A stretch of 64,000 nt of DNA from Ctena decussata (lineage: Eukaryota; Mollusca; Bivalvia; Lucinida; Lucinidae), in contig OZ022510.1 in the NCBI GenBank assembly GCA_963989385.1, positions 29,889,448 through 29,953,447 on the forward strand. Reading direction: 5' to 3'. Shown here piece after piece: positions 36,201-44,689 of the stretch; the stretch's first letter is position 1; every line of letters begins with the position of its first letter. The notes under the pieces were generated by a model. The model had not been told where the DNA came from and searched no databases. It saw only the letters and a program-made list of their open reading frames with translations. The translations under genes were made by a program, and so were the position numbers.

Positions 36201-36823
36201 GTGCAGCCGTATGTATTACATATATGAGAGTCTAAATTAAAGTAGTCTTCTTTGACTCCCGTACGAGCGTTCAAATCCCCCATCAAAATAATGTACTTCG
36301 ATGAAGGACAATATCTCAGTAATTCATCCTGTAATTCTAAGAAAGGATCATCGTGAGCATACTTAGAACCTATTGGCGGTACGTAAATTATACCACAGTG
36401 TATGTCCTCGTTACATAAAGTAATATCACTGGAAATTGTGAACCACTGAATAAGTTTAGAACTTTGCAACAAATCTATTTTAATGTAGTCATAAATACTT
36501 TCTTTAACCAGTAAGGCAATTCCACCTGATCTGTACCGTGAAAGCGTTTTCCTATTATTAAAAACTAATCTAAACCCTTGCACATACAAGTCATCAATAT
36601 CGTCTGTTTTACTTTCCTGAATCCCTACTATGTCATAGGATTTTAACAGTTCTGAAAATTCAGGAATTTGTATTTTAGAAAGCAGCCCGCAAACATTTAA
36701 CGATAATATCTTTAAGTCGGTTTTCCCAATTGGAGTAAAGTCAATACTGTCCGAATTTTTACTGAAAACGTCACGGGATATACCTGGGCGATTACGACAG
36801 GTAGAACGTCCTCCCTCGTATTG
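33272..36823 (-). CDS. LINE ORF2: endonuclease-reverse transcriptase
   Basis: Counting from the codon after the UAG, 1183 residues to a UAA. APE-type endonuclease at about 33-310: 'LNVCGL' (Asn43), 'QES' (catalytic Glu70), 'GDLNAR' (Asp183, Asn185), 'VVDYFLS' (Asp278), 'SDAH' (His306). Reverse transcriptase about 590-850: 'NYRPITIL', 'DFKQAFDRVW', 'GVRQGENLSPFLF', catalytic 'YADD' at 789-792, 'YKYLGIVLS'. A C-terminal knuckle C-x2-C-x8-H-x4-C lies at 1112-1129. It nicks target DNA and primes cDNA synthesis there. The frame is open back to the ORF1 stop; a TTG at 36589 is the first near-AUG codon and the first AUG is residue 181, inside the endonuclease. Production therefore probably needs UAG readthrough or non-AUG initiation. 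Confidence 0.92.
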   Translation of the reverse strand, partial: QYEGGRSTCRNRPGISRDVFSKNSDSIDFTPIGKTDLKILSLNVCGLLSKIQIPEFSELLKSYDIVGIQESKTDDIDDLYVQGFRLVFNNRKTLSRYRSGGIALLVKESIYDYIKIDLLQSSKLIQWFTISSDITLCNEDIHCGIIYVPPIGSKYAHDDPFLELQDELLRYCPSSKYIILMGDLNARTGVKEDYFNLDSHICNTYGCTQLLDESAEIMDYFDRTRVTRARVNSDLNINAYGNQLINFCKNTDLFILNGRLGDSRLNKKFTCKDKSVVDYFLSTANMFSYLQNFNILEFSNLYSDAHCALTINLNVNFEKDHPKISTETVNTVKPLLWKSDKADQYVQNIDIDAVTKIDEKLDSLLQMDEISQSDIDSVVGDIGNIFVDCANLSFSTTKLNCKKVKNKNERPWFNGQCRVARNVYHNTRRLYNRCKSEHNKNLLKTVSKNYKNTISKSIKDHDNERINKLRNLRSSNPKEYWKILNSSDRKKGPEACLDDLYTFFKSINEANIHDDTEFDIGTEQIDNEIINQPITENEILKAISKLCNNKASGLDDIKNEHIKATSHIMLPVYKKLFNIIFNEGLIPESWSYGTIKPIFKGKGDPKLAENYRPITILSCFGKLFTQIINDRLKEFSDNFNLVEDCQAGFRRNFSTADNLFIIQSLVDIAKASKNKLYCCFVDFKQAFDRVWRKGLWEKLLQYNINGKCYTIIRNIYRNIKSNVAINNDSSIFFPCLNGVRQGENLSPFLFSIYLNDLQNFLFTNRANGVTCDINYEDISVYLKLLVLLYADDTVLFANSVTDMQATLNIFEKYCIKWKLSVNVSKTKIIIFTNGKISDKIHFTYGPQELEISNEYKYLGIVLSKTGSFLAAKKNIAEQANKALFSLLRKIRTLKLPIDIQLELFDKTIKPILLYGSEIWGFGNCDVIERVHLKFLKYVFHLKKSTPSHMIYGDLGIFPLTLEINSRVISFWCKLLDGQEKYRLSSIVYNVVNSMHENRHAKSKWIENVKQLICSMGFSGVWYSQSYINSKWFINSIKQKFKDVYIQKWHSILDVSSSSNNYRLFKESFESSAYWKILPANMCRKLFAFRCRNHRFPVEVGRWTGQSLNERKCNFCKTELGDEFHYLLVCRNFQEDRKRYISKFYYDRPNILKYRELMNKTNEGELKKLCKFVEILLKSVVSAA

Positions 36824-36830
36824 CTACTGA
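36781..36830 (-). promoter_or_regulatory. Candidate UAG readthrough site between ORF1 and ORF2
   Basis: On the minus strand the junction reads AAT CAG TAG CAA TAC GAG, with ORF1 ending and ORF2 continuing in the same frame (UAG at 36826-36824). UAG followed by CAA resembles the tobamovirus-type leaky context UAG-CAR-YYA, matching at four of six positions. A small stem (tacctg / caggta, 36781-36786 with 36798-36803) starts about 20 nt past the stop. The role is inferred; reinitiation or a copy-specific nonsense mutation are alternatives. Confidence 0.5.
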
Positions 36831-38716
36831 TTTGTACTTGTAGCGGTATAATTGTTTGCACCTTGCGTGCCTTCCTCGTGCGAATTGTGATTTAGGCTAG
36901 ACGGGCCGCTTTGTTTGTCCATACACACTGTTGGGCCGTAATAAAGCGTGGAACTGTCAACTGACTGTGGCATTTGTAGTGTTTGTGTATTGGCTGGCGA
37001 TTGCAGTTTCGATACGCAATTTTCGGTTTCCGATGGAGGAAACTCAGAACCATTCGAAGATTGGTCGTCTTCCATATCCACGTTTACAGTTTCCATTGTG
37101 TCTGAATTTCCGTTCTCATTTAATGTCAATTTTGATTTGTCCGTACGTATGTCACAGCTCTGATTTTTCGACTGGGCACGTACCAAACTTTCATTCGTTT
37201 CGTCGCGCTGCTTTTTTGATGAAATGTCCTTGTCGAGTGGCGATGTCGCCTTCTTTTTTCTGTCTTGCGCCAACGTTTGCGGGGGATCTTCCGGTGTCTG
37301 ACTTAGCACAGTAAAGTTATTATGCACTGGTAACTCGAAGCCATTTGTTTGTCTTTGTGTATCTTGTGTACTTCGACCGTAACGTGGTGTTGTCCATGGT
37401 TGTTGCCCCTTCGATCTTTGGGGTGTGGGTATATCGGAACGATTTGATGTTAACGCTGACTTGTAAGTTCTTCTAGGTTGCTTTGTTTGATTTAGATGTT
37501 GTGAGTGTGACGTATTGTTCTGTTCACTGTAAATATTCCCAGTTTCTTCCACGCTAACTTCTTTGCCGTTTATGAACAATTTGTCCCTGACTAATCGCAC
37601 TTTGTTATCTTTGTTCCTTTTTGCCCTCTTAGCCACTGGGTATAAAAGCTTGCGTTTATTTTCGATCTCTGCGGGAAATTGTTCATTTACCCCGAACCTC
37701 TTACCGATTAGTGCTTTCGGGGCTGAAAAACGCACTAGTTCCTTGTCCTTGAATCTTTCGAATTTGGCAACAATTGGGCGGGGGTATGGCTGATTCCTGT
37801 CAAATTTACCGATTCTGTGTACCCTGTCAAAATTTATATCCTGTGTAATGTTCATTTCATTTCTAAGAAACTCTTTCAAGGTTTGTTCAACATTTTCGTA
37901 TTGACCATATGGTACGTCTACTTCATTTATTCCTGAGAAAATTAAATTTTCCCTCATCCCCCGCCATTGTAGGTCAACCAATTTTTCATCCGTTGTGTTT
38001 TGTTTAGTCTGAATTTCATTTTGATTAATTTGTAGAGTAATTAGTTTGTCCATCATATAATCAATCTGGGACGCATGATTTATATTCGAACTTACAATAC
38101 TATCACAAAGGTCACTATATTTTTGGATATTTGTGTCGTAATCATATATTTTCGTTTTCAGTGTAGATACGTCAGAACCGATTTGATATACGTCACTTTG
38201 TGTTTTAGAGACGGACTGTTTAAGACTGTTTATTTGAACAATCTGCTGCTCAATACTGTTCATTCTTCTGTTTTGATTTTCCATCTGATTTTCAATATTT
38301 TGCCACCTTCTACTCTGGCTAGCTAGTTGGCCTTCAATGTTTTGCAAACGTTTGTCTAACCCACTCAACATATTTATAAGCATTGGATTCGTCACTGGGT
38401 TACTTTGAAAATCAGATTGTGGTTGATTTAATTGGCGTTGACTAATAAATGGCTGAGTCCCCAAATTTTGTGTGGCATTTTGATTCATTACCTGTGGCTC
38501 CGCGGAAATGTTTGTAAAACTTGGAACAGAACCGGTTTGTCCACTTTGTCCACTTTGCTCACTATTACTAGCATAATAGCCACCTGTAGATTGCCCTTGC
38601 TGATTATGTAACAAGCCTTGCGACATACTAGACGTGCCCGTTAACATCTCACGCGTCTCGCTCAGAAGATCAGCAGTACTTTGGCCAGTGGGTGGGGTAT
38701 AGATATTTGAGGTCAT
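36824..38716 (-). CDS. LINE ORF1: L1-ORF1p-like RNA-binding protein
   Basis: 630 residues from an ATG at 38716. The N terminus (1-110) is rich in Q, S, N and G. A long coiled coil (about 115-250) has repeated 'IENQMENQNRRMNSIEQQ'-like heptads. Then come an RRM-like segment at about 255-330 ('NLIFSGI', 'DRVHRIGK', 'PRPIVAKFERFKDKE') and a C-terminal domain at about 338-392 ('RKLLYPVAKRAKR', 'DKLFINGKEV'). This is the order of LINE-1 ORF1p (Transposase_22): trimerising coiled coil, RRM, CTD, which together coat element RNA. The tail 395-630 is polar, low complexity and ends at a UAG that lies in frame with ORF2. No zinc knuckle. If the UAG is read through, a gag-pol-like fusion of about 1814 residues would result. 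Confidence 0.9.
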   Translation of the reverse strand: MTSNIYTPPTGQSTADLLSETREMLTGTSSMSQGLLHNQQGQSTGGYYASNSEQSGQSGQTGSVPSFTNISAEPQVMNQNATQNLGTQPFISQRQLNQPQSDFQSNPVTNPMLINMLSGLDKRLQNIEGQLASQSRRWQNIENQMENQNRRMNSIEQQIVQINSLKQSVSKTQSDVYQIGSDVSTLKTKIYDYDTNIQKYSDLCDSIVSSNINHASQIDYMMDKLITLQINQNEIQTKQNTTDEKLVDLQWRGMRENLIFSGINEVDVPYGQYENVEQTLKEFLRNEMNITQDINFDRVHRIGKFDRNQPYPRPIVAKFERFKDKELVRFSAPKALIGKRFGVNEQFPAEIENKRKLLYPVAKRAKRNKDNKVRLVRDKLFINGKEVSVEETGNIYSEQNNTSHSQHLNQTKQPRRTYKSALTSNRSDIPTPQRSKGQQPWTTPRYGRSTQDTQRQTNGFELPVHNNFTVLSQTPEDPPQTLAQDRKKKATSPLDKDISSKKQRDETNESLVRAQSKNQSCDIRTDKSKLTLNENGNSDTMETVNVDMEDDQSSNGSEFPPSETENCVSKLQSPANTQTLQMPQSVDSSTLYYGPTVCMDKQSGPSSLNHNSHEEGTQGANNYTATSTNQ

Positions 38717-38990
38717 ATCTAAAATTTACCTCTGTCTCAAAGTTCCTGAGTATATCCGAGTAAATCAGAGATAATTTCAATTCCAGATCACATATATTTC
38801 AGATCCACAGTCAAGATAGTTCAGATTAGTTGAATTGAAGGAGTTTATGGCAATGTTTTTACCAGTCACTAAAATCACAACCGCCACTATGTATCACGTG
38901 ATCCAGTCCCAAACACTGCATTTTCCGGAATAAATTCGAAATTCCATTTCTCTAGACTTGTAGTTTTGTTCGGCTACTAGTGACTTTACA
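38717..38990 (-). promoter_or_regulatory. 5' UTR / probable internal promoter of the LINE
   Basis: Non-coding stretch preceding ORF1. Full-length LINEs carry their promoter here; no specific element could be identified and the 5' limit is uncertain. Confidence 0.35.
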
Positions 38991-39061
38991 CTGAGATAGG
39001 TAAATAAGTATCCGATGTGTAAGTCAGCGCTTCGCTACCTCGGCTGTTTAATTCACAACAA

Positions 39062-39240
39062 GTTTGTCCACACAAAGATTTGTTGGTTGGTTGTTTTGGG
39101 TCTAACGGCCCTTTCAGGCAGTACTTCAGTCTATATCGGGCCGTATCCAAAAGAGAGGGAGAAAGGAGAGAGAAATGATAGACGAGAGAAAACGGCACTG
39201 GAAGTTATACGCAGCACCATTGCACCACCCGAAACCTCCC
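39062..39240 (-). mobile_element. SINE (GCCTACTG family), minus-strand copy
   Basis: The reverse complement of 'gttgttttgggtctaacggc', 'agtacttcagtctatatcgg' and the purine-rich body match the 3' two thirds of the 44405 SINE (C/T-rich body, 'gatatagactgaaatactg', 'gccgttaaaccc', AAC-rich tail). The head is missing. Confidence 0.75.
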
Positions 39241-39244
39241 CCCG

Positions 39245-39296
<52 letters not shown>

Positions 39297-39305
39297 GCGC
39301 GCGCG
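39245..39305. repeat. (CA)n(CG)n microsatellite
   Basis: About 25 CA units run into a (GC)n stretch. Confidence 0.95.
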
Positions 39306-39724
39306 GAACGTTTGGTAAAAGACTACTTGGAGTCATGAAGCTCTCACTTTATCCACAAACGTCAAATTCACAAAACAATCATTTGGCACCAAATTTCTGA
39401 ACCAGTGCTGGTCAACATATGGTTTTATGCAATTAAAACGCTATTATTCGGTAATCTGCTTCCACATCATGTCATCTGGTGCGTATTTAATTCTCAGTTG
39501 CCGTAAATTTCTGTTTGAAGAAACGTTTTCCGATTCCATATGAAAGCATCACTTCATAAGTGTGACTATCAAAGTGAAAAAAAAAATCAGTTCTTGAATG
39601 TCCATCTCTGTGAATTTACAATGTACTTATAAGTATAATTCTACCAACTATAAGGGTCACCTTTACCAGTTCCTGCAATTAAGCTAAACTTTTAAGAATT
39701 TAATGTCATTGTCTTAAAATTTGT

Positions 39725-39780
39725 AAAAAATGGGTGCAGTGAAGACCCAGATCAGTCGGCTCCTGTGTCTACATTGTTTG
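39725..39780 (-). repeat. Short hairpin-family repeat
   Basis: 'gtgcagtgaagacccagatc' ... 'cctgtgtctacattgttt' corresponds to the inverse of the core at 20815-20875. Weak. Confidence 0.4.
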
Positions 39781-39974
39781 CTTTTGCACTTTGTCCAAAT
39801 ATTTGGGGATATTATTCAAATTTCTAAGTTAGATATGATGTGTCAGTAGACTCAGTTCAGTCAGAATCGGAAGAAAGCTGGTCGTGTCGGAACATAAAAC
39901 AGCTTAATTAAATGCAAAAGACTCAAGATTCTAATGCACTTACAAATATAACGCGACGTCTGATTGGATAACGT

Positions 39975-40022
39975 CAAAAATTTGCGACAGTATATTCTGC
40001 GATATACTGTCGCAAACCCGAC
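39975..40022. repeat. Hairpin, 'tttgcgacagtata'
   Basis: 'tttgcgacagtatat' pairs with 'atatactgtcgcaaa' around a short loop; outside it 'gacgtc' and 'gacgtt' motifs are also roughly mirrored. Confidence 0.75.
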
Positions 40023-40142
40023 GTCATTAAGTAACGTCGCTTCTCATTGGTTGGCGTTTGGTTTTACGTTGCTGACAGCGCTTGAGATGGGTGCAAACTA
40101 GTACATTATGAAAGGTGGAAATGTGGAAAAGTGCATTAGAAT

Positions 40143-40292
40143 GGGGATAACTGTATTTCATTTGGGGAGGTAAATCATCGGTTTTATGGTCGCAAATTGC
40201 GTTTTACGGCTCCGCTGGCGTAAAACGAAATTTCCGACCATAAAACCGATGATTTACCTCCCCAAATGACAATTTTCAAGACAGTTATCCCC
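40143..40292. repeat. Long palindrome
   Basis: 40161-40192 and 40235-40266 are perfect 32-bp reverse complements. The outer 'ggggataactgt' (40143-40154) pairs with 40281-40292, and the loop contains 'gcgttttacg'/'cgtaaaacg'. Foldback MITE, ~150 bp. Confidence 0.85.
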
Positions 40293-40694
40293 TAATTCTT
40301 TCAAAAATAAAATGACAGTAACAAGGTTGAAATCGTGGTTCTAATCCCAAGCCTGTATTGTATACTATATATGCATGTATGTTACAATTTCTAAAATGAA
40401 TAAAATATGTTTAAACCAACCAAATCGTGGTTCCATTCTAGTCTATATTTTTACAAAACTAATGTTAGTGTCACATATGGGACTTTTTTGTTGTAAATAA
40501 GTTCATGCACCCTCTCCGTTCGCTAACACTAGTGTTTTCTTCTAGTCGTTTTGTTGATTTCTTTCAAAATTTCCATGTTATTGGCTGGAATTGAGCCAAC
40601 TAAATCGGAACAAGAAGTAGCAACACTTTTTTTCTGATGTTTTCAATTTTGCTTTTTAAAATGCATTGTCTCGTTAAACCGACCAAATTGTTGT
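40293..40694. other. Unassigned sequence
   Basis: Nothing recognised. Confidence 0.4.
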
Positions 40695-41790
40695 CGAGCC
40701 CGCTTGCGGTGAGCGAGACATAGATGTTACAATGTCAGTTCGGTGTATGTCCGTGCGTTAGTGCGTGCGTGCGCGCGTCCGTCCGGATTTGTCCGGGCCA
40801 TAACTTCTACATGTATGGATGGATTTCAAAATAATTTGGCACAGTTGTTCTCCTTGATAGGTAGAAGTGCCATTTGAAACATTTGTTCATGTAGGTCCAA
40901 GATCCAGGTCACACTTGAAGGTCAAATGATAAAATGGCCATAAATTGAGCTTGTCCGGGCCATAACTTCTACATTTACGGATGAATTTCAAAATAAGTTG
41001 GCACAATTGTTTTCCTGGATAAGTAAAAGTACCATTTGAAACATTTGTTCAGGTAGGTCCAAGGTCAAGGTCACACTTGAAGGTCAAATGATAAAATGGC
41101 CATAAATTGAGCTTGTCCGAGCCATTACTACATTTATAGATGGATTTCAAATAATTTGGCACAATTCTTCTCCTTGATGAGTAAAAGTGCCAACTGGAAA
41201 ATTTATTCAGGTAAGTCCAAGGTCAAGGTCACACTTGAAGGTCAAATAATAAAATGGCCATAATTTGAGCTTGTCTGAGCCATAACTTCAACATTTACGA
41301 ATGGATTTCAAAATAATTTGGCACAATTGTTCTCCTTGATAAGTAGAAGTGCCATTTGGAACACTTGTTCAAGTAGGTCCATAGTCAAGCTCACACTTGA
41401 ATGTCAAATGATAAAATGGTCATAGATTGAGCTTGTCCGAGCCATTACTTCTACATTTATGGATGGATTTCAAAATAATTTGGCACAATTGTTCTTCTTG
41501 ATGAGTGGAAGTGTCAAATGAATATATATTTTTTGGTAGGTCCAAAGTCAAGGTCACACTTGAAGGTCAGATATTGTAATTGTCATAAATTGAGCTTGTC
41601 TGGGTCATCACTTCTACTTATTTTCCTTTGTGAAAATTTGAAAAAAAAGAAGAGAAAATGCTGGCTAAGCATGATGTTGTTTGGCTTCTTTCTAGAGTGA
41701 AGCAACATACTTATAGGTCACTATAGCATAGGTCACTATAGCAAACAGCAGGCTCGACCAGTTGTCCCTGGACAATCTTCTAGTTACTTT
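40695..41790 (+). repeat. 161-bp tandem repeat array in a putative element
   Basis: The unit starts 'gtccgggccataacttctac' and contains 'aaggtcacacttgaaggtca'. Starts at 40791, 40953, 41114, 41273, 41434 and 41598 give a period of 159-164 bp. The array is flanked by 'gtcgagcccgctt' on the left and 'agcaggctcgacc' on the right, possible short inverted ends of a mobile carrier. Non-coding. I recall the unit as common in bivalves. Confidence 0.88.
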
Positions 41791-42334
41791 AAGCGACGTC
41801 CTGATAAAACCTGTCTTTTGGGCATGTGGAACTGATCAATAGATTAGGTATAACGCAACTTTAAACAATTACAGCGTTTCTTTTGCAGCATATTGATGTT
41901 ATGTCTTAAAACTGATTATTCAGAAACTGTTCCTTCATATCTAAATATATTGACGTGTATGTCAGATGAAAATTTAATAGCATCACAAAAATGACAGAAA
42001 CTGACAAAACCCAAACGCATTAAACTAGTAATGCTTCTTTTCAAGATATATAGAAAAGATGCATTATTTGCAATAACATATTTACGCTGGATCGAACTTT
42101 ATAAAAAAGCAACTTTAAATTTCTATATACACATTTACTGCTTACAATCAAATGTATGTCTGAAAGTGGGCTATTTTTGAACGAACTAACAGTCATGTTC
42201 AATGTTTAAATAAACAATGCCAACTTGTCACTTGTCGACAACTAATACTTTTTCTTGTAACATCGTCAAAAATATAAAACTACTTTGTCTTATAACACAA
42301 GTTCGATCTGTCAGTTTAAAGTATAACTACATTG
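41791..42334. other. Unassigned sequence
   Basis: Nothing recognised. Confidence 0.4.
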
Positions 42335-42430
42335 AACGGTCAGTTATAAGTAGATAAATCACTCGCACTTTGCGCTCATAAAAATCTATGATACAAGTAA
42401 ATTACTACTCAGTAGTCCAGTGCTATGGCT
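42335..42430. repeat. Degraded relative of the 17797 foldback
   Basis: 'ggtcagttataagtagat' and 'aaattactactcagtagtcc' resemble arm sequences at 17797-17903, separated by an ill-paired loop. Confidence 0.5.
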
Positions 42431-43046
42431 GAGTGATATTGCGCCAAAATGGAGGCGTTGTGTCATAAGCAGCATGCTCTCAAATCACGAACTTGAATGT
42501 GACCATATTTACAAAAGTGTTATCATAGCCATTTGCGTAAGGCATAAAGCACCCTTGTTCATTCGTATTCTTTTCATTTTTTGACTGCTAGTGCACATCT
42601 TGTCCCACAGATTATCATCGACCCCATAAAGCAGTACTTTTATGCTGACTATGATACTTAGACGTTGTAGTCAGCCCTCGAATATTGATATAATGACCTT
42701 TAAAAAAGGAGGAGCGTTAGTTAATGTAACGAAATTAATTTAGTTTAAAGAAATTTCTAAATTAAGATTAGTCTTTCCAGACGTGGGATTGAGGGGGAGA
42801 GTAGGAGTTCGAGTCTTGGTGGATTTTGGCATCCACACAAGTTATATTGGATTAGTTCGGTTTATTGCAGCTTCCGCTGTGTCGGACATTTCATATCTTC
42901 TGCCCGCGGCTGCCACCTTTTGCGACATGGGGTTGAGGGCCATAGGGTTGAGATGTTGAATGGAGATGCCTACGCACTTTTCTAGTCTCCGGTATGGTTG
43001 CCTTTTACCTGAGGCCGTATTTATAAAACGACTTAAGTCGTTGCAT
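42431..43046. other. Unassigned sequence
   Basis: No gene. A B-box-like 'agttcgagtct' at about 42809 lacks a partner A box. Confidence 0.35.
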
Positions 43047-43195
43047 GCTGTTTCTAAGGCTGAATTTCTAGGAAGAAGATTCCCTACAACTATGAAATTT
43101 GCTCTGGAGGAACAGTCTTTTTCAGACTGTTCCTCCAGAGCAAATTTCATAGTTCTATGGAATATCCGACATAGAAATTTAGCCTTAGCAACAGC
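43047..43195. repeat. Long palindrome with 31-bp perfect core
   Basis: 43088-43118 and 43124-43154 are perfect reverse complements with a 5-base loop. The arms extend imperfectly through 'ctaaggctgaatttcta' to about 43047 and 43195. Confidence 0.85.
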
Positions 43196-43817
43196 ATAGC
43201 AACCACTCAAGTGGTTTTATGAGTACGGGCCCTGATGTTTATGGCTGTTCTGTCTGCGGATTGCGCCAGTGGACTTGAGCTCGGTGGGGGAAATGTCTTT
43301 GCTAAGACTTGTCTATCATCTTCTTTTCCCAAACCGTTAGGGACTGGCGATACTGAGAGTAGAATCGAATAAAGAAATGCACATTTGTCGCACTGAATTT
43401 GGGAATGGGTAGGACGCAAGGGGATATATAGAGTGCATAGCAGTTACTGAAATGGTGTAAGAAAAAGTGTTTATTTAGATCGCACAGCCAAGCTTCTGTA
43501 AAATAATTCTGTTATCCCTATGGAATGTCCTTCCGTGCAATGCAAATTATGCACTTATATTTGCTAACATCGAAGTAGAACATAAAAACTATAATACTGC
43601 TTAACCAGTTAAAGATCTAACTCAATTACTCGTTGACCTTTTAGTCTGTCTGTCTGTTAGATTATGTAAGCATATGGGATTAATTTAATAAAATTAATCA
43701 GCCATAATTTAAAGTACATATTACTTTATATTCAATATTCAAAGTATAAGTACGCTCAAAATGAGAACGGTTTCTAAGCCTAATTCCCAAGCCTGCTCTG
43801 CGTTTTGTTTCATTACC
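43196..43817. other. Unassigned sequence
   Basis: Nothing recognised. Confidence 0.35.
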
Positions 43818-44054
43818 TGAGCCGCAACACGGCAAAACCAACAAAGTGGTTGTGCGCCCAGCGCAGACTCAGATCAGCCTGGGCATCCGCCCAGTCTGAT
43901 CAGAGTCGTGTTGTCCGCATGGATGTAGCGTAGACCCTTAGTTTCTCTTTAAGCGCTTAGCGAAGAGTCTGGTCAAACTGGGCGGATGCCCAAGCTGATC
44001 TGAGTCTGTGCTTTGCGCACAGCCACTTTGTTTGCTTTCTCGCGTCGCGGCTCA
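43818..44054. mobile_element. TGAGCCGCGAC foldback MITE, copy 4 (best full-length)
   Basis: Left end 'tgagccgcaacacggcaaaa', right end 'ctcgcgtcgcggctca'. The left half 'cagactcagatcagcctggg' pairs with the right half 'cccaagctgatctgagtctg'. The centre carries a unique 'tggatgtagcgtagaccc' segment. 237 bp. Confidence 0.88.
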
Positions 44055-44404
44055 TCTATAGCCTGTTGATTTTTTCATCTATAGTCGGGCCCATCTGGGC
44101 TCATCTGGTAGGTTTCCACTGTCTCAGAGTTCCAATGTCTGCCGAGTCCTCATGTTTGTTTCATCATATTATTTTCGATTTACATGTTTTATGATGATTC
44201 TTTAGCTAGAACTCTCCAAGCGGGCCTAAAAACTATATCCATGGCAGAACCAAAGGAGAGGACTGATGCATCGAAAATTAGTTAAAGGCCCCAGTCAGTT
44301 TTTTACTGAGCGTTTAAAGGCGGAGCTTCTTCTTAAGTTTGTTGTCAAGTCAAAAATAATATAAGATATATGTGTTTTCAGTCCTACTTAAATGGATAAT
44401 AGTC

Positions 44405-44580
44405 TGGCAAGGGCCTACTGTGCTTGCAGTAGGTGCGGGTGGGGGTTGTTTGGACATTTTTTCTCTCGTCTATCAGTTCTCTCTTCTTTCTCCCTCTCCC
44501 TGGGGGACGACCTGATATAGACTGAAATACTGTCTCCAAGGGCCGTTAAACCCAAAACAACAGCAACAACAACATCAGTC
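44405..44580 (+). mobile_element. SINE (GCCTACTG family) with AAC tail
   Basis: Head 'ggcaagggcctactgtgctt' (a small stem: cctactg / cagtagg), a C/T-rich body, then 'gatatagactgaaatactgt', 'gccgttaaaccc' and an (AAC)n-rich tail. Other copies: 27188 (+), 39062 (-), heads at 18331 (-) and 48655 (+). The tail type indicates LINE-dependent retroposition; A and B boxes are not clear. Confidence 0.78.
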
Positions 44581-44689
44581 TCTTGAAGACCTATATGCAG
44601 TTGAATGTATTGTGAAAAATAATGTGACCAAGGCTATTCATCTTTTTTAGACCTTTTTTTTTTGTTGTGGCTTACCCTTTCCGAACAAT

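Larger units (their letters stand above)
32420..38990 (-). mobile_element. Full-length non-LTR retrotransposon with in-frame ORF1-UAG-ORF2
   Basis: Minus-strand order: ~270-bp 5' UTR, ORF1 (38716-36824), ORF2 (36823-33272), ~850-bp 3' UTR ending 'gtaataaagaattgaattg' with an (ATTGA)n tail at about 32420-32440. ORF1 carries L1-ORF1p-like domains; ORF2 has an APE-type endonuclease, a reverse transcriptase and a terminal CCHC. Both ORFs are uninterrupted apart from the single UAG between them, so this looks like a young copy. The simple-sequence tail in place of poly(A) fits the CR1/L2 group; the ORF1 type fits L1/Tx1-like elements. I leave the clade open. No target duplication was found, and the 5' end is approximate. 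Confidence 0.88.

Noticed and set aside
36587..36589. TTG as the start of ORF2
   Set aside because: The frame extends 78 codons further upstream and includes the conserved endonuclease Asn and Glu motifs, so the protein must begin earlier.
42960..43210. Similar ORFs on both strands
   Set aside because: Created by the 43047-43195 palindrome.
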